Virus record (IMG/VR): IMGVR_UViG_3300030202_001260
Coordinates: 2,408 to 39,461 of that record
Reading direction: 5' to 3' (one strand)
From: a virus
Length of the DNA: 37,054 nt
Shown: piece by piece, positions 9,101-17,017 of the stretch
Position numbering within the stretch: position 1 is the stretch's first letter
Layout: each line of letters begins with the position of its first letter
Program-made: the position numbers and the translations under genes
The notes under the pieces: model-generated
What the model saw: the letters and a program-made list of their open reading frames with translations, nothing else
Databases searched by the model: none
What the model was told of the DNA's origin: nothing

Positions 9101-12100
9101 CTTTGCCTTCAACAAACGAAACATTATAATTTTGTTTGCTTAATTCTTTTATTGCTGATTCTCTCTCAACAGCAGGTAACATAACCTCTCCTCTTTGTAT
9201 AATCTGCCCTTTATCATCTGTAAGAGTTCCATTTAATCTGTTATTAACTGTTTGTACTAAATAAGCTTGACCACCATATCTTGCTGTTTCATTGTCTATA
9301 TTAGAAACTATAGCTCTTTTCTTGTTTAGAATCTTATCAATGTAAAATGAATAAAGTTTGTTCTGTATTTGAGAATCACTGTAATATTGTGGATTAGCAT
9401 CTCTTGTAAGTGTATTATAGTAATGATTGCTTTTTAAATAAGATAATGAACCATTTTCGTTTGTATTAGTAGCAGTTCCAATATCAGAATCAAGATTTAT
9501 TGCAAACTCCCTTTGTTTCATTGGGTCGTTATATATCTCTGCCATACTATCTAAAGCTTGATTGACATCATCTAAATACTCTTGTTGATATGAAAGAGAT
9601 TCTTCTTCTGCATTTTTAAAGTTGTTTTCAGAAATAGAATGACTAGCAGTTGATATATCAACGTCTTTACTAGGTAGTATTCCAATAGAATTAAGAGATA
9701 TATTTTTAATTTTATCTTTGCTTAATAACACATTACCTGATGCTAGTTCTTCAAGTGAATTTATAGAAATATTGTCTACTGTTGATGTTGCTTTTACAGC
9801 ACTTGAAGACATTAATACATCTATATTAGTATTCTTATCAAAAAACTTTTGCATTCCCTCATCATACATAAACAATGTTTTACCATACAATAATGCAGAA
9901 TCACCATTTGAAGACACCACAGGTTTTATAGGATTTCTAGAATTTGGATTATGACCAATTAAAGTATGCAAGTATCTCATCATATCTTTGGATATATAAC
10001 TTATACTATCATATCCTGATACTTTAGAGTGTGCGTTGCCATATAAATTTTCATAGTTCCATTCAATATTATCTCTTTTTGCTTGAGCAACTGCTTCGTC
10101 TATAACTTTGTTTTTAGACTCATCATCCCATATTGCTATTTCATAACCACCTTCACCTTTATTTTTCTTTTTGTACTTTCTTAAGACCCTGACAGTTTCT
10201 TTGTCTTTAAGGGCAAAATTATAAGAAAAAATAGCGTTGTCAAGTATTTGAGCATTTGGTTTAATAAACTTTTTAGTATGGAATAATCTAAATCGTGCTA
10301 ATTTTTTTTCTGTATCTTTACCATTTAGCATTTCTACAAAAGCATCATTACCTTCTTTGCCGACAAACATTTTATCTAAAACTAAAAGTCTTAACATTGA
10401 AGCATGTTCATTGGGTGTAATAATTTCTTCGTTTTGTATTTTTTTAACAACGTCTGTCATATTATCAAGAACGTTATTATTTAAGTTTTTATTTTTAGAT
10501 AGTTTATTAACAAACTCAACAAATGGTTCGTGCAACTTTGGAAGATAATTTGCATTAACAGCTATAGGGTCAGATTCTGGAGAAATTACTATTAACTCCA
10601 TATTTTTAGAACTTTTTAAAATATTAACAAAAGTTTGTCTTTCTTCTTTTGCTTCTTCTCTTAATCTTTCTGGTAAATCCTTACCATCTGCAAACATATT
10701 TTTTGAATATCTACCCCATCCTGTATCTCTATAACCAACAGATATAGGGTTTACAAGGAGATAAGGCATATCTAAAGAGTTCATTAAAGAATGAAAATCA
10801 TTTCCACTAGAATATATCTGGTCTTTATCTGCAACTATATTTTTATTATTAAATTTAATTACAGGTATTTCTACTTGTCTAGATTTAGAAATAAGCAAAC
10901 CTAATAAATTTCTTCTAAACTGATTTAGATTATTAGTTTTTTCCCTACCTTTTAAACTAGTAAATTTAACAAATTCATCTTTTGAGTTTTTAATGTACAA
11001 CTCAGAAACTATGTTTTTAAAATTATCTTCGTCTAATTCATAACCTTTATCAATTTTATTAAATTTCTTTTCAAAATAATCAAGTTTTGCTTTTTGGCTT
11101 TCTAACGTTTCATTTTTAGACAATCTATATAAATTAAAAAACTCGTCTAAATTTATAGATTTTGTAGACTTAGCAACATCTGGTGATTCACTTAATCTAT
11201 CAACAACTTGCTGTCTTGCTTCTTCAAACCTAACATCAATGTATTCGTCAGTTATATTTCTTTCATTTAAGAATTTATCTAAAGACTGGTCATCTATTTT
11301 TTCTTGCAATATTTTCAAATCAACTTTATATGCTGATTGAGATTTTGTTGTATTTATCTTTATAACTTTATTAGCAAACAACCATGCTTGGATTTTATTT
11401 TTATTTGGTATTTCATTAACACTTATAAATTCTTTTAATCTAACTTCAATATTATTTTTAGTGTTTCCTAAAGCATCTAAAAAAGCACCAACAACTTCAG
11501 TAGTACTAGCAGAGTTTCTATCACTTGTTATAAGTGTATTTTTTGCTAAAGTAACTGTACTTTCATTGTTTACTACAACAGGGTCAGAAGACTTAATAAA
11601 TCCTTTGCTTTCCTGTTTAATTCTATCAACCTCATTATTGTATTCAATAATTTCTTTTTGATTGTCTTTATATATTAGTGAATCAACACTAATCTTATTT
11701 AAAAATAGTCCACCAACATCACCTACTGCTCTAGATGTAAACTGCACAAAACCATTTAACTCTCTAGTTTGCAAATTAAAAATAGCTTCTAAATCAGAAT
11801 CAGATATATTCATTTTAGACGCTGTTCTTTTTAATATTTTACCTACTACTACATTGTGTAAAAAGTTAGGTAGTTCTCCACCTTTGTAACCTTTAGATTC
11901 TAAATAATTTCTTAAAGCATCTATGCTACTATAATCTATAGTTATTTTTGATGCATTTTTAGTTGTGTTGTAACCTGTTGCATAAGTCTGCAAAGAATGA
12001 ACTTTTGCTAAGAATCTTTTATCACTTGCTATTCTTTCATTCCTTAATGATTCATTGTCATTGTAATCTATATTAACTCTATTAATATCATTAATTAATG

Positions 12101-14648
12101 CTAATTCAATTTGTTTGTCTTGTTTTTGCAGAATACCTGTTTGTAATAGTAATGGAGATAACTGATTTCTAGTTTCTGTGCTTGTTGGTTTAAATATATC
12201 TTCATATATAGAAGCAAGTTTTATTGTTTTATTATTAACTAGAACAGGTAAATAATCTCCTTTGCTATCAGCAAATGTAAACTCTGATTGTTTATTACTT
12301 TTTGATGTATATCTTTTGTCGACTAATTGCTCTGCATCTGTAATTGACGTATAAACATCTCTTAATACTTGCTCAGATTCTATAGTAGCTACTTTATCAT
12401 CTTCTGTTTTTCTTAAGCTTACATTGTCAGATACTGTGTGTTTTATTTCTAATAACGTATTAAAACCAGATATTGCATTATTAAGTTTATCGTATCCACC
12501 TTCACCTATCCATTCATCAAACTCACCATCTAAAGCTCTTTTAATTAAATTATTATCAACAGCAATATGAGCTGGAACAAAAGAATCACCATCTCTAAAA
12601 TATTGTAGCTTTAATTCACCTTCTGTATCTAATTGCTGTGCTCTAATGATAACATCTTCCATAAGGTTTTCAAAGTCTTGTGTAGAGTCAAATATTTTTT
12701 CATCAACATAATTAGCAAGTTTTTCAGGTGTGTCAATACCCATCTTAATAAGCATAGATTCTATTTCTTTTGCATCTTCTAACTTTATGCTATCTAAACT
12801 TCTTGAATACTTTTTAGGAGTTATTGCTAAATAATTTGCAAACAATGGTGTTTCTTCTATAGAAGCAGTTGGGGCATCTTCTGGCAAATCATTCTGGACT
12901 TCTTCTATATTGTCAGATATAATTGATTTTTCTTGTAACTCAATATTTATATCTTCTAACTCTTTAATTCTATCTGTGTTTTCAAACCTAGATACATCTG
13001 CTGTTAAAAAAGGCATATATCCTATACGTTGTGCGTCAACATTTAATGATAATAAATTTTCTCTTAATCTGTTAATTCTGCCTTTATCTAAATCACCTTC
13101 TACTCTTGGTCTTGCTCCTCGTTCCATATATGCACCAATAAGAAAGTTAACAGCAGTTTCCGTTGATAATATATCATCAGGATTAAAATTACCTTGTATA
13201 ATGGATTCAAAATGATGAGCATTAAAAGCTAATCCACCAAATATCATTCTTGGGTATTGTTCATATAAATTAGAAGCTTCTTGTCTTAAAGTACTTTGTA
13301 TTAACTGTCTACCAAATTTTACTCTATCTTTTTGTAATTGTTGTTTTAAAGATGAACTCCATTGTCCAGCTCCAAAGTTAGCATCAAGTTTACTTTTTAA
13401 ATCTGGACTTCTAAAGTCTATACCATCTACAGTTTTATTATTTACAGTAAGAGATGATAAATAACTATTGTCATCTATGTTTTGCCTATTTCTATATTTT
13501 GCATCACCGTAAAACTTTGCTTGCGATATTAGTTGTTCATCATTAAAATTTTTAAAACCACTTTTACCAAAAGCACTTCTCATACCTTGCACTAAATCTC
13601 TTTTGAAAACACCCTTTTGCATTCCACTTGGTTTAAAACCTGCTACTCCACCAAAAGCGGCTCCAGCAAAAACACCACCTAATACATTTTTACCACTAAA
13701 CTCTTTTGTAATAGCAAGAATATTTTCCATAGAATCAGATTGTCCATCATAAGCAATTCCAGTAGCTCTAACACCTTCAAATATTGCATCTACAGCACCA
13801 AAAGCTATAATATCATTTGCCACATTAGATAATATTCTTCTTGCTCTATCGCTACGCATACCAGCAGTTCTTAACATAAGCAATTCAGTTAAATCTTGTA
13901 TAGGAACAGTTGTAATGTTATCATCTAATAATTTAAATATATCAGCTTTTTGTTTTGCAGAGATACCATCTATTTTACCTAAAGAATTTTTAAGTTGAGT
14001 TCTTGTCCCTTCTACAAAGTTTTCTCTATATTTACCCCATCTTATATTAGCATTTTGTGCTGAAGCTGTATATTGTCTAGATAAAGCTTTACCAAGTTGT
14101 TTATCTTGAGTTACATCAATAACCTCTTTTTTAATTTTAGAAGCTACCTTACCAGTTAATTCTGTCTTTTTTAAACCACCAACTGCTTTTATACCTGTTG
14201 TTACTCCCTTAGATATTCCTTGAGCAACTCTAAGTGGAGCTGTTGGTGATGGAGCAATAAATCCTGCTAGACCACCCAATGCTCTTGCACTAGAAGCAGC
14301 TACCCCTTCTTGCTCTAAGTCTAACCCTATATCTTCTAAATCTATACCAGTTCTATCTAAAGTAACTCCAAGAATTCCAAAGGTACCTGTATCTAAAGCA
14401 GTATATAATCCAACACCTAAAGCGTTTATTAATCCTAATCCATCACCTTCTGGTTGTGTTTCTTGTTCGTATAATGCCCTTCGTTCTGATAAAGAAGGTA
14501 ATGTAGATTGTGTTAATCCTTCTGTGGTAGGAGTAGTAAAATTTTCTTTGCCGTAATCAGCAATTAACCTTTGTATTTGAGAATCAGAAACAGCATATCC
14601 TCTTCTCGCAAGGTCTTCTTTAACTTTTTGCGTTAATTGGTCTGACAA
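6108..14648 (-). CDS. Giant virion protein with a beta-prime-like double-psi beta-barrel: candidate virion-packaged RNA polymerase
   Basis: A 2846-residue protein starting at TTG (14648), four bases after the upstream stop; no ATG fits the helical N-terminus better. Residues 1-35 form a short amphipathic domain. Glycine/alanine-rich hydrophobic stretches follow (about 71-95, 115-140, 275-300, 325-345), as in phage ejection proteins that enter membranes. Around 1909-1960 is a run resembling the RNA polymerase active-site barrel: VIVSRKPRTRPND (1909-1921), LGLKGF (1925-1930), GHAMQINSL (1936-1944) and DYDAD (1953-1957), the last matching the Mg-binding DxDxD. Bacterial beta-prime has R-x-P, LGIQAF, GKAIQLHPL and NADFDGD in the same order. 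The R-x-P-x3-P-x-D spacing matches cellular RdRPs. A lysine at 1619 (SSAVKA) is a weak candidate for the other barrel. Inference: an injected, single-chain RNA polymerase related to YonO/crAss gp66. The rest of the protein is unassigned. Confidence 0.8.
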   Translation of the reverse strand: MSDQLTQKVKEDLARRGYAVSDSQIQRLIADYGKENFTTPTTEGLTQSTLPSLSERRALYEQETQPEGDGLGLINALGVGLYTALDTGTFGILGVTLDRTGIDLEDIGLDLEQEGVAASSARALGGLAGFIAPSPTAPLRVAQGISKGVTTGIKAVGGLKKTELTGKVASKIKKEVIDVTQDKQLGKALSRQYTASAQNANIRWGKYRENFVEGTRTQLKNSLGKIDGISAKQKADIFKLLDDNITTVPIQDLTELLMLRTAGMRSDRARRILSNVANDIIAFGAVDAIFEGVRATGIAYDGQSDSMENILAITKEFSGKNVLGGVFAGAAFGGVAGFKPSGMQKGVFKRDLVQGMRSAFGKSGFKNFNDEQLISQAKFYGDAKYRNRQNIDDNSYLSSLTVNNKTVDGIDFRSPDLKSKLDANFGAGQWSSSLKQQLQKDRVKFGRQLIQSTLRQEASNLYEQYPRMIFGGLAFNAHHFESIIQGNFNPDDILSTETAVNFLIGAYMERGARPRVEGDLDKGRINRLRENLLSLNVDAQRIGYMPFLTADVSRFENTDRIKELEDINIELQEKSIISDNIEEVQNDLPEDAPTASIEETPLFANYLAITPKKYSRSLDSIKLEDAKEIESMLIKMGIDTPEKLANYVDEKIFDSTQDFENLMEDVIIRAQQLDTEGELKLQYFRDGDSFVPAHIAVDNNLIKRALDGEFDEWIGEGGYDKLNNAISGFNTLLEIKHTVSDNVSLRKTEDDKVATIESEQVLRDVYTSITDAEQLVDKRYTSKSNKQSEFTFADSKGDYLPVLVNNKTIKLASIYEDIFKPTSTETRNQLSPLLLQTGILQKQDKQIELALINDINRVNIDYNDNESLRNERIASDKRFLAKVHSLQTYATGYNTTKNASKITIDYSSIDALRNYLESKGYKGGELPNFLHNVVVGKILKRTASKMNISDSDLEAIFNLQTRELNGFVQFTSRAVGDVGGLFLNKISVDSLIYKDNQKEIIEYNNEVDRIKQESKGFIKSSDPVVVNNESTVTLAKNTLITSDRNSASTTEVVGAFLDALGNTKNNIEVRLKEFISVNEIPNKNKIQAWLFANKVIKINTTKSQSAYKVDLKILQEKIDDQSLDKFLNERNITDEYIDVRFEEARQQVVDRLSESPDVAKSTKSINLDEFFNLYRLSKNETLESQKAKLDYFEKKFNKIDKGYELDEDNFKNIVSELYIKNSKDEFVKFTSLKGREKTNNLNQFRRNLLGLLISKSRQVEIPVIKFNNKNIVADKDQIYSSGNDFHSLMNSLDMPYLLVNPISVGYRDTGWGRYSKNMFADGKDLPERLREEAKEERQTFVNILKSSKNMELIVISPESDPIAVNANYLPKLHEPFVEFVNKLSKNKNLNNNVLDNMTDVVKKIQNEEIITPNEHASMLRLLVLDKMFVGKEGNDAFVEMLNGKDTEKKLARFRLFHTKKFIKPNAQILDNAIFSYNFALKDKETVRVLRKYKKKNKGEGGYEIAIWDDESKNKVIDEAVAQAKRDNIEWNYENLYGNAHSKVSGYDSISYISKDMMRYLHTLIGHNPNSRNPIKPVVSSNGDSALLYGKTLFMYDEGMQKFFDKNTNIDVLMSSSAVKATSTVDNISINSLEELASGNVLLSKDKIKNISLNSIGILPSKDVDISTASHSISENNFKNAEEESLSYQQEYLDDVNQALDSMAEIYNDPMKQREFAINLDSDIGTATNTNENGSLSYLKSNHYYNTLTRDANPQYYSDSQIQNKLYSFYIDKILNKKRAIVSNIDNETARYGGQAYLVQTVNNRLNGTLTDDKGQIIQRGEVMLPAVERESAIKELSKQNYNVSFVEGKDVFKIDDFIKDIKDKTKDKNVKNLSDEDLKSFILDMNIGQLHDFLQDANKTMKKDYKIGVIVSRKPRTRPNDMALLGLKGFMSKANGHAMQINSLDVVNVFEGDYDADKADYFFARQNHTIDHVVAKQNFFVQGVDIANIEKKKTIFSFTQNFNEQSESMQELIAGTFAWKNAIGAVQKVPRTLSYVNKLASEPADYIKNRGDADNAKTLLEYDNSSIVIDYENLAFFARNALETQYMIDTKGNLNPELGSDLLSVGDELLFPTKDNSILPNDYNSSKQIFRNGVTNTGKRIRIFRKITKEGREENLTTLDKKIIKTLLKEYSKFLNVAGGQTYDNTGTQRKTTYNDVLHTSKDFFEFHKDINRSVFNKLKKEFRNDKQFREIFNVKTRYRFKLNDVIKYDLKVPKGVDKKTITSFDSPERNIFNNDTITNAEGFYEGTRGAVLDRTFWELQDRDMFNTSYDPNVTTGIPRRSYDDWYYKLTDDNYDYDRDLLSAEEKDYQTLLSDDVITRTSDVNKSIAFIKRNKYYAQRVRYNKSLSYKVKKSRIDFFNSLIKKEEAKIEKYLNDTYLKTGKAKDLDYIQYVPIDSKELKTAGVQGSTMSAIKNIFNLGSDFSTIPLSTRGKDLLNDIKTIRKNFYSAHSSNLKNFVDRKKLLSSSTTEYLSNFPTQTSLHDAERQLMIEGVHNDGIRFIYAYMDVKSAPNGIGVLNNKPVRLYNYPSTRFASGLRFLSSYASGNLETTQSLESKLSRNDAEFSLKFLQGIISHYDNFYNVRLDRRGIIDKNAYDKKQVDILQSLKLPVVHDKINKEVLDFGGINWGKTKDKISTGFNLTNNHLFNLYNDIMQLAGKTKEFEEYLNVLGKSQADMLKAETIDVYDFIGTRLSLDSEVKKIAQKVLNSSYFNETAPDVSIEGITTDVGNQYLVEKIKQNPVFRLMGGKSFFDGINLEKLPEQNLKTLKSLNKALDYSSHYEKPSHTGISGYEKYKAKLDEITERCK
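8724..8936 (-). other. DPBB RNA polymerase active-site module (DxDxD) inside the giant protein
   Basis: This encodes residues 1905-1975 of the giant. Key residues are R1913, P1915, P1919, D1921, G1926, F1930, G1936, A1938, Q1940, L1944 and the three aspartates D1953, D1955, D1957 of DYDAD (codons 8792-8778). In RNA polymerases the three aspartates hold the catalytic magnesium. Alanine replaces the usual glycine of DFDGD, which the DxDxD consensus allows, and one residue is inserted relative to bacterial beta-prime between the GxAxQ strand and the aspartates. Confidence 0.72.
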
Positions 14649-14650
14649 TC

Positions 14651-15412
14651 TTATCTCTGTATATTTTGACGAATGCTATTTTTTACAATATCATCAGTTG
14701 GGAGTGTCGTTTCTCGTGCATCCAAATTGTAATCTTTTCTTAAATATGCGTCTTTTATGTCTTTAGAAAGTTCATTTAATTGATTTTGCGTATCTACGTA
14801 AGATGTATATTTTTGTTTATAGGCATCTGCATTAGCATCAGTAAAAATTTTTCCTTCTTGTAATCCTGCTACTATACCATCTGGAATTTTGTCTAAAGAT
14901 AATTGTTGATTTATTAAATTAGCAATAGATAATCCAGCTTCTACTAATTTTGGTTTATATTCAGGATTATCTTGAGCAAGTTTATTTAAACCCATAAAGT
15001 TTACAACCATTTTAGCATCTTCATTACTAAATTTCATGTTCACTAAAGCTTTTTCTGCATTGATGCCAGCCCTTTTCCCAGATGGATTATCTAGATAAGT
15101 TTTTATAGGTTTTAATTTAGAAAAAGTTAAAGCTAAATCCTGTGTATCCATTGATTGTTTTTGTTTTACACCTGATTGTAATATTTCAACTCCTTTAATA
15201 AATCTATCTAATTTTATATTTTCTAATTGAGTTCGTTTTAAATCTTCACTTAATTGTGTTAAATCTTCTTTCTCTGCAAATTGTCTTTCTCTAAAGTCTT
15301 GTTGTATGTCAAACTGTCTTTGACTTTCAAGCAATCTCATTTTTGCTAATTCAACATTAGCACTTTGTCTGTATCCAGACTCTAATTTTCTTAATGCATT
15401 AAGTATTGACAT
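14651..15412 (-). CDS. Probable internal virion protein (coiled coil), 253 residues
   Basis: A 253-residue, almost wholly helical protein. Residues 1-80 form a long charged coiled coil (LESGYRQSANVELAKMRLLE onward), followed by a mixed helical part. The gene lies directly between a 195-residue glycine/alanine-rich protein and the giant polymerase candidate, with one- to two-base spacing on each side. Small proteins preceding the giant ejection protein in podoviruses (as T7 gp14/15 or P22 gp7/20) usually form the internal or ejection channel complex, so that role is inferred. No domain is recognised. Confidence 0.7.
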   Translation of the reverse strand: MSILNALRKLESGYRQSANVELAKMRLLESQRQFDIQQDFRERQFAEKEDLTQLSEDLKRTQLENIKLDRFIKGVEILQSGVKQKQSMDTQDLALTFSKLKPIKTYLDNPSGKRAGINAEKALVNMKFSNEDAKMVVNFMGLNKLAQDNPEYKPKLVEAGLSIANLINQQLSLDKIPDGIVAGLQEGKIFTDANADAYKQKYTSYVDTQNQLNELSKDIKDAYLRKDYNLDARETTLPTDDIVKNSIRQNIQR

Positions 15413-15413
15413 T

Positions 15414-16001
15414 TTATCCTAAAGCGTTTCCTACAAAACCTAATATACCTGTATTCTGTTGTAATTTAGCTTTTTGTAATTGTAGTTCTTGTAAAGATTT
15501 ATCTATTTGTGCAAGTTTATTAGCTTCTGATTCATCTATAGAAGCCAATCTTGCTCCATATTGTCTATCTATTCCTGTTACCATTTTATCAGCAGATAGG
15601 TTTAGTGCATCCATTCCTAGTTCTGCTGTTTCAGTAGGGGCGAGGCTAGTAGAAAATCCTTGTTTATTTAAATTAGTAGCAAGGTTTCTTGTTAAAGATT
15701 CTTTTTTAAATCCTATGTCTTCACTTGCAAACTCTCTATCTTCTTTTCTTACTTGAGCAGATATGCCTCTTTCTATTTGTGCTATATCAGAAACTTGTTC
15801 TTTTTGACCTGCTATTCCAGATATTGCTCTATTTATGTTTGGTAATTGTCTATTTGCAAAATTTTTAGAAGAAAATGCACCTGCTAAACCTCCAACAATT
15901 TGCGCTCCAAATGATATTGCTTGTAATTGAGGAGTAGTTGCAGCTAAGCTCATTAAGCTTTTTCCAATACCAACATTTTTTAATAAATTAAATGGATTCA
16001 T
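15414..16001 (-). CDS. Probable DNA-ejection / internal virion protein, 195 residues
   Basis: A 195-residue protein with an N-terminal hydrophobic, small-residue-rich stretch (about residues 10-43, including QAISFGAQIVGGLAGAFSS) and a C-terminal coiled coil (about 150-185, SEANKLAQIDKSLQELQLQK). This is the usual architecture of podoviral ejection proteins such as T7 gp14, which insert into the host outer membrane during DNA injection. It is placed two bases downstream of the 315-residue gene and one base upstream of the next. Assignment is by architecture and context, not by a catalytic motif. Confidence 0.65.
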   Translation of the reverse strand: MNPFNLLKNVGIGKSLMSLAATTPQLQAISFGAQIVGGLAGAFSSKNFANRQLPNINRAISGIAGQKEQVSDIAQIERGISAQVRKEDREFASEDIGFKKESLTRNLATNLNKQGFSTSLAPTETAELGMDALNLSADKMVTGIDRQYGARLASIDESEANKLAQIDKSLQELQLQKAKLQQNTGILGFVGNALG

Positions 16002-16003
16002 TG

Positions 16004-16951
16004 TTAATTACTATATACCAAACCTTCAATTTCTACTTGCAATCTATCAAGTTGATTTTCAAGTTGTGCTCTACGATTTGGTCTTGCTGTTTGTAATTGT
16101 TTTACTATTTTATTATACTTTTTTTCTTTTGACTCAAGGTTTTTAGTCATTCTTTTAGAAAATCCTTGTCCTAAAAATTTAATTGTTTTCTTTGCACCTC
16201 CAATTATATCATATTCATTTGAAGGTAAAGAAACCCTTCCTCCTCTAGTGATAGGGATTAATGATGTTTCTTTTATATCAGAATATGATTGGTCTGGTTC
16301 TATATCAATTAATGATTCATCAACAGATGATGCTTCTTCTGATAACTTTAAAGCTACTGGAGATGCAGATTCGTACATATCTTTTATAGAAGAAGAAAAA
16401 GCGTTTTTATAAAGTCCAGTTGCTCCAGATGAAGAATCTGAGGTCTTTACTGTAGATGTTGATTTTTCTACTTTATTTTTTCTTTCTTTTATTTCACGTC
16501 TTGTTTCTTCTACTTGAACTTCAACATCTTTTCTTGATTCTTCTGCTTCTTCAAACTCTTTTTTAGATATAAGTAAATCAGCTACACCACTAGTAAAATC
16601 TGCTAATCCACTATATGCTTTTTTTCTAGTTGCAGTTTTAATAGCATCTAATTCAATATCTACTAAAAAATTTCTTGTATCTGTTTGCGATTGTCTAAAA
16701 CCAGCAATTTTCTGTCCAAGCATTTTATAACTAGAAAGAGTTCCCATTCTAGAAGTTGATGAAGGAGAACTTCCAGTTGGTACAGCAATATTGCTTACAT
16801 AATTAAAATCACTAGAAGGATTAAGCTTTGCTATAGTAGGAGCTGCAACTGAATCAGTAAGTCCTGTTCCTCCTAGTTTAGGTCTATCTTCTGAAGTAAG
16901 TCCAGTACGCATAGAATATGCAACATTTGGTGAAAGTTTATATCTTGACAT
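16004..16951 (-). CDS. Probable internal virion protein, 315 residues
   Basis: A 315-residue protein with a Ser/Thr-rich N-terminal 90 residues, a strongly charged coiled coil around 125-165 (EFEEAEESRKDVEVQVEETR), a Ser-rich linker and a second basic coiled coil at the C-terminus (about 265-312). It is the first gene of the block leading to the giant, following a 66-base AT-rich spacer (16952-17017) in which I see no clear promoter and no good Shine-Dalgarno sequence. A structural or ejection role is inferred from position. No family is recognised. Confidence 0.65.
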   Translation of the reverse strand: MSRYKLSPNVAYSMRTGLTSEDRPKLGGTGLTDSVAAPTIAKLNPSSDFNYVSNIAVPTGSSPSSTSRMGTLSSYKMLGQKIAGFRQSQTDTRNFLVDIELDAIKTATRKKAYSGLADFTSGVADLLISKKEFEEAEESRKDVEVQVEETRREIKERKNKVEKSTSTVKTSDSSSGATGLYKNAFSSSIKDMYESASPVALKLSEEASSVDESLIDIEPDQSYSDIKETSLIPITRGGRVSLPSNEYDIIGGAKKTIKFLGQGFSKRMTKNLESKEKKYNKIVKQLQTARPNRRAQLENQLDRLQVEIEGLVYSN

Positions 16952-17017
16952 AAAGCAAATTAAAATTATTAAATATTTTTGTAAATTTAACTAAATTTTT
17001 TAAGTTCTCAAATAACA

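Noticed and set aside
6108-14648. T7/N4-type (single-subunit, polA-like) polymerase as the identity of the giant
   Set aside because: The catalytic pattern visible is DxDxD with beta-prime-like flanks; none of the T7-type motifs was recognised.
16952-17017. Promoter in the AT-rich spacer before the internal-protein genes
   Set aside because: TTGAGA-like and TATTTA-like boxes can be drawn but spacing and context are indistinguishable from the AT-rich background, and no repeated phage-promoter motif was found across the other spacers.
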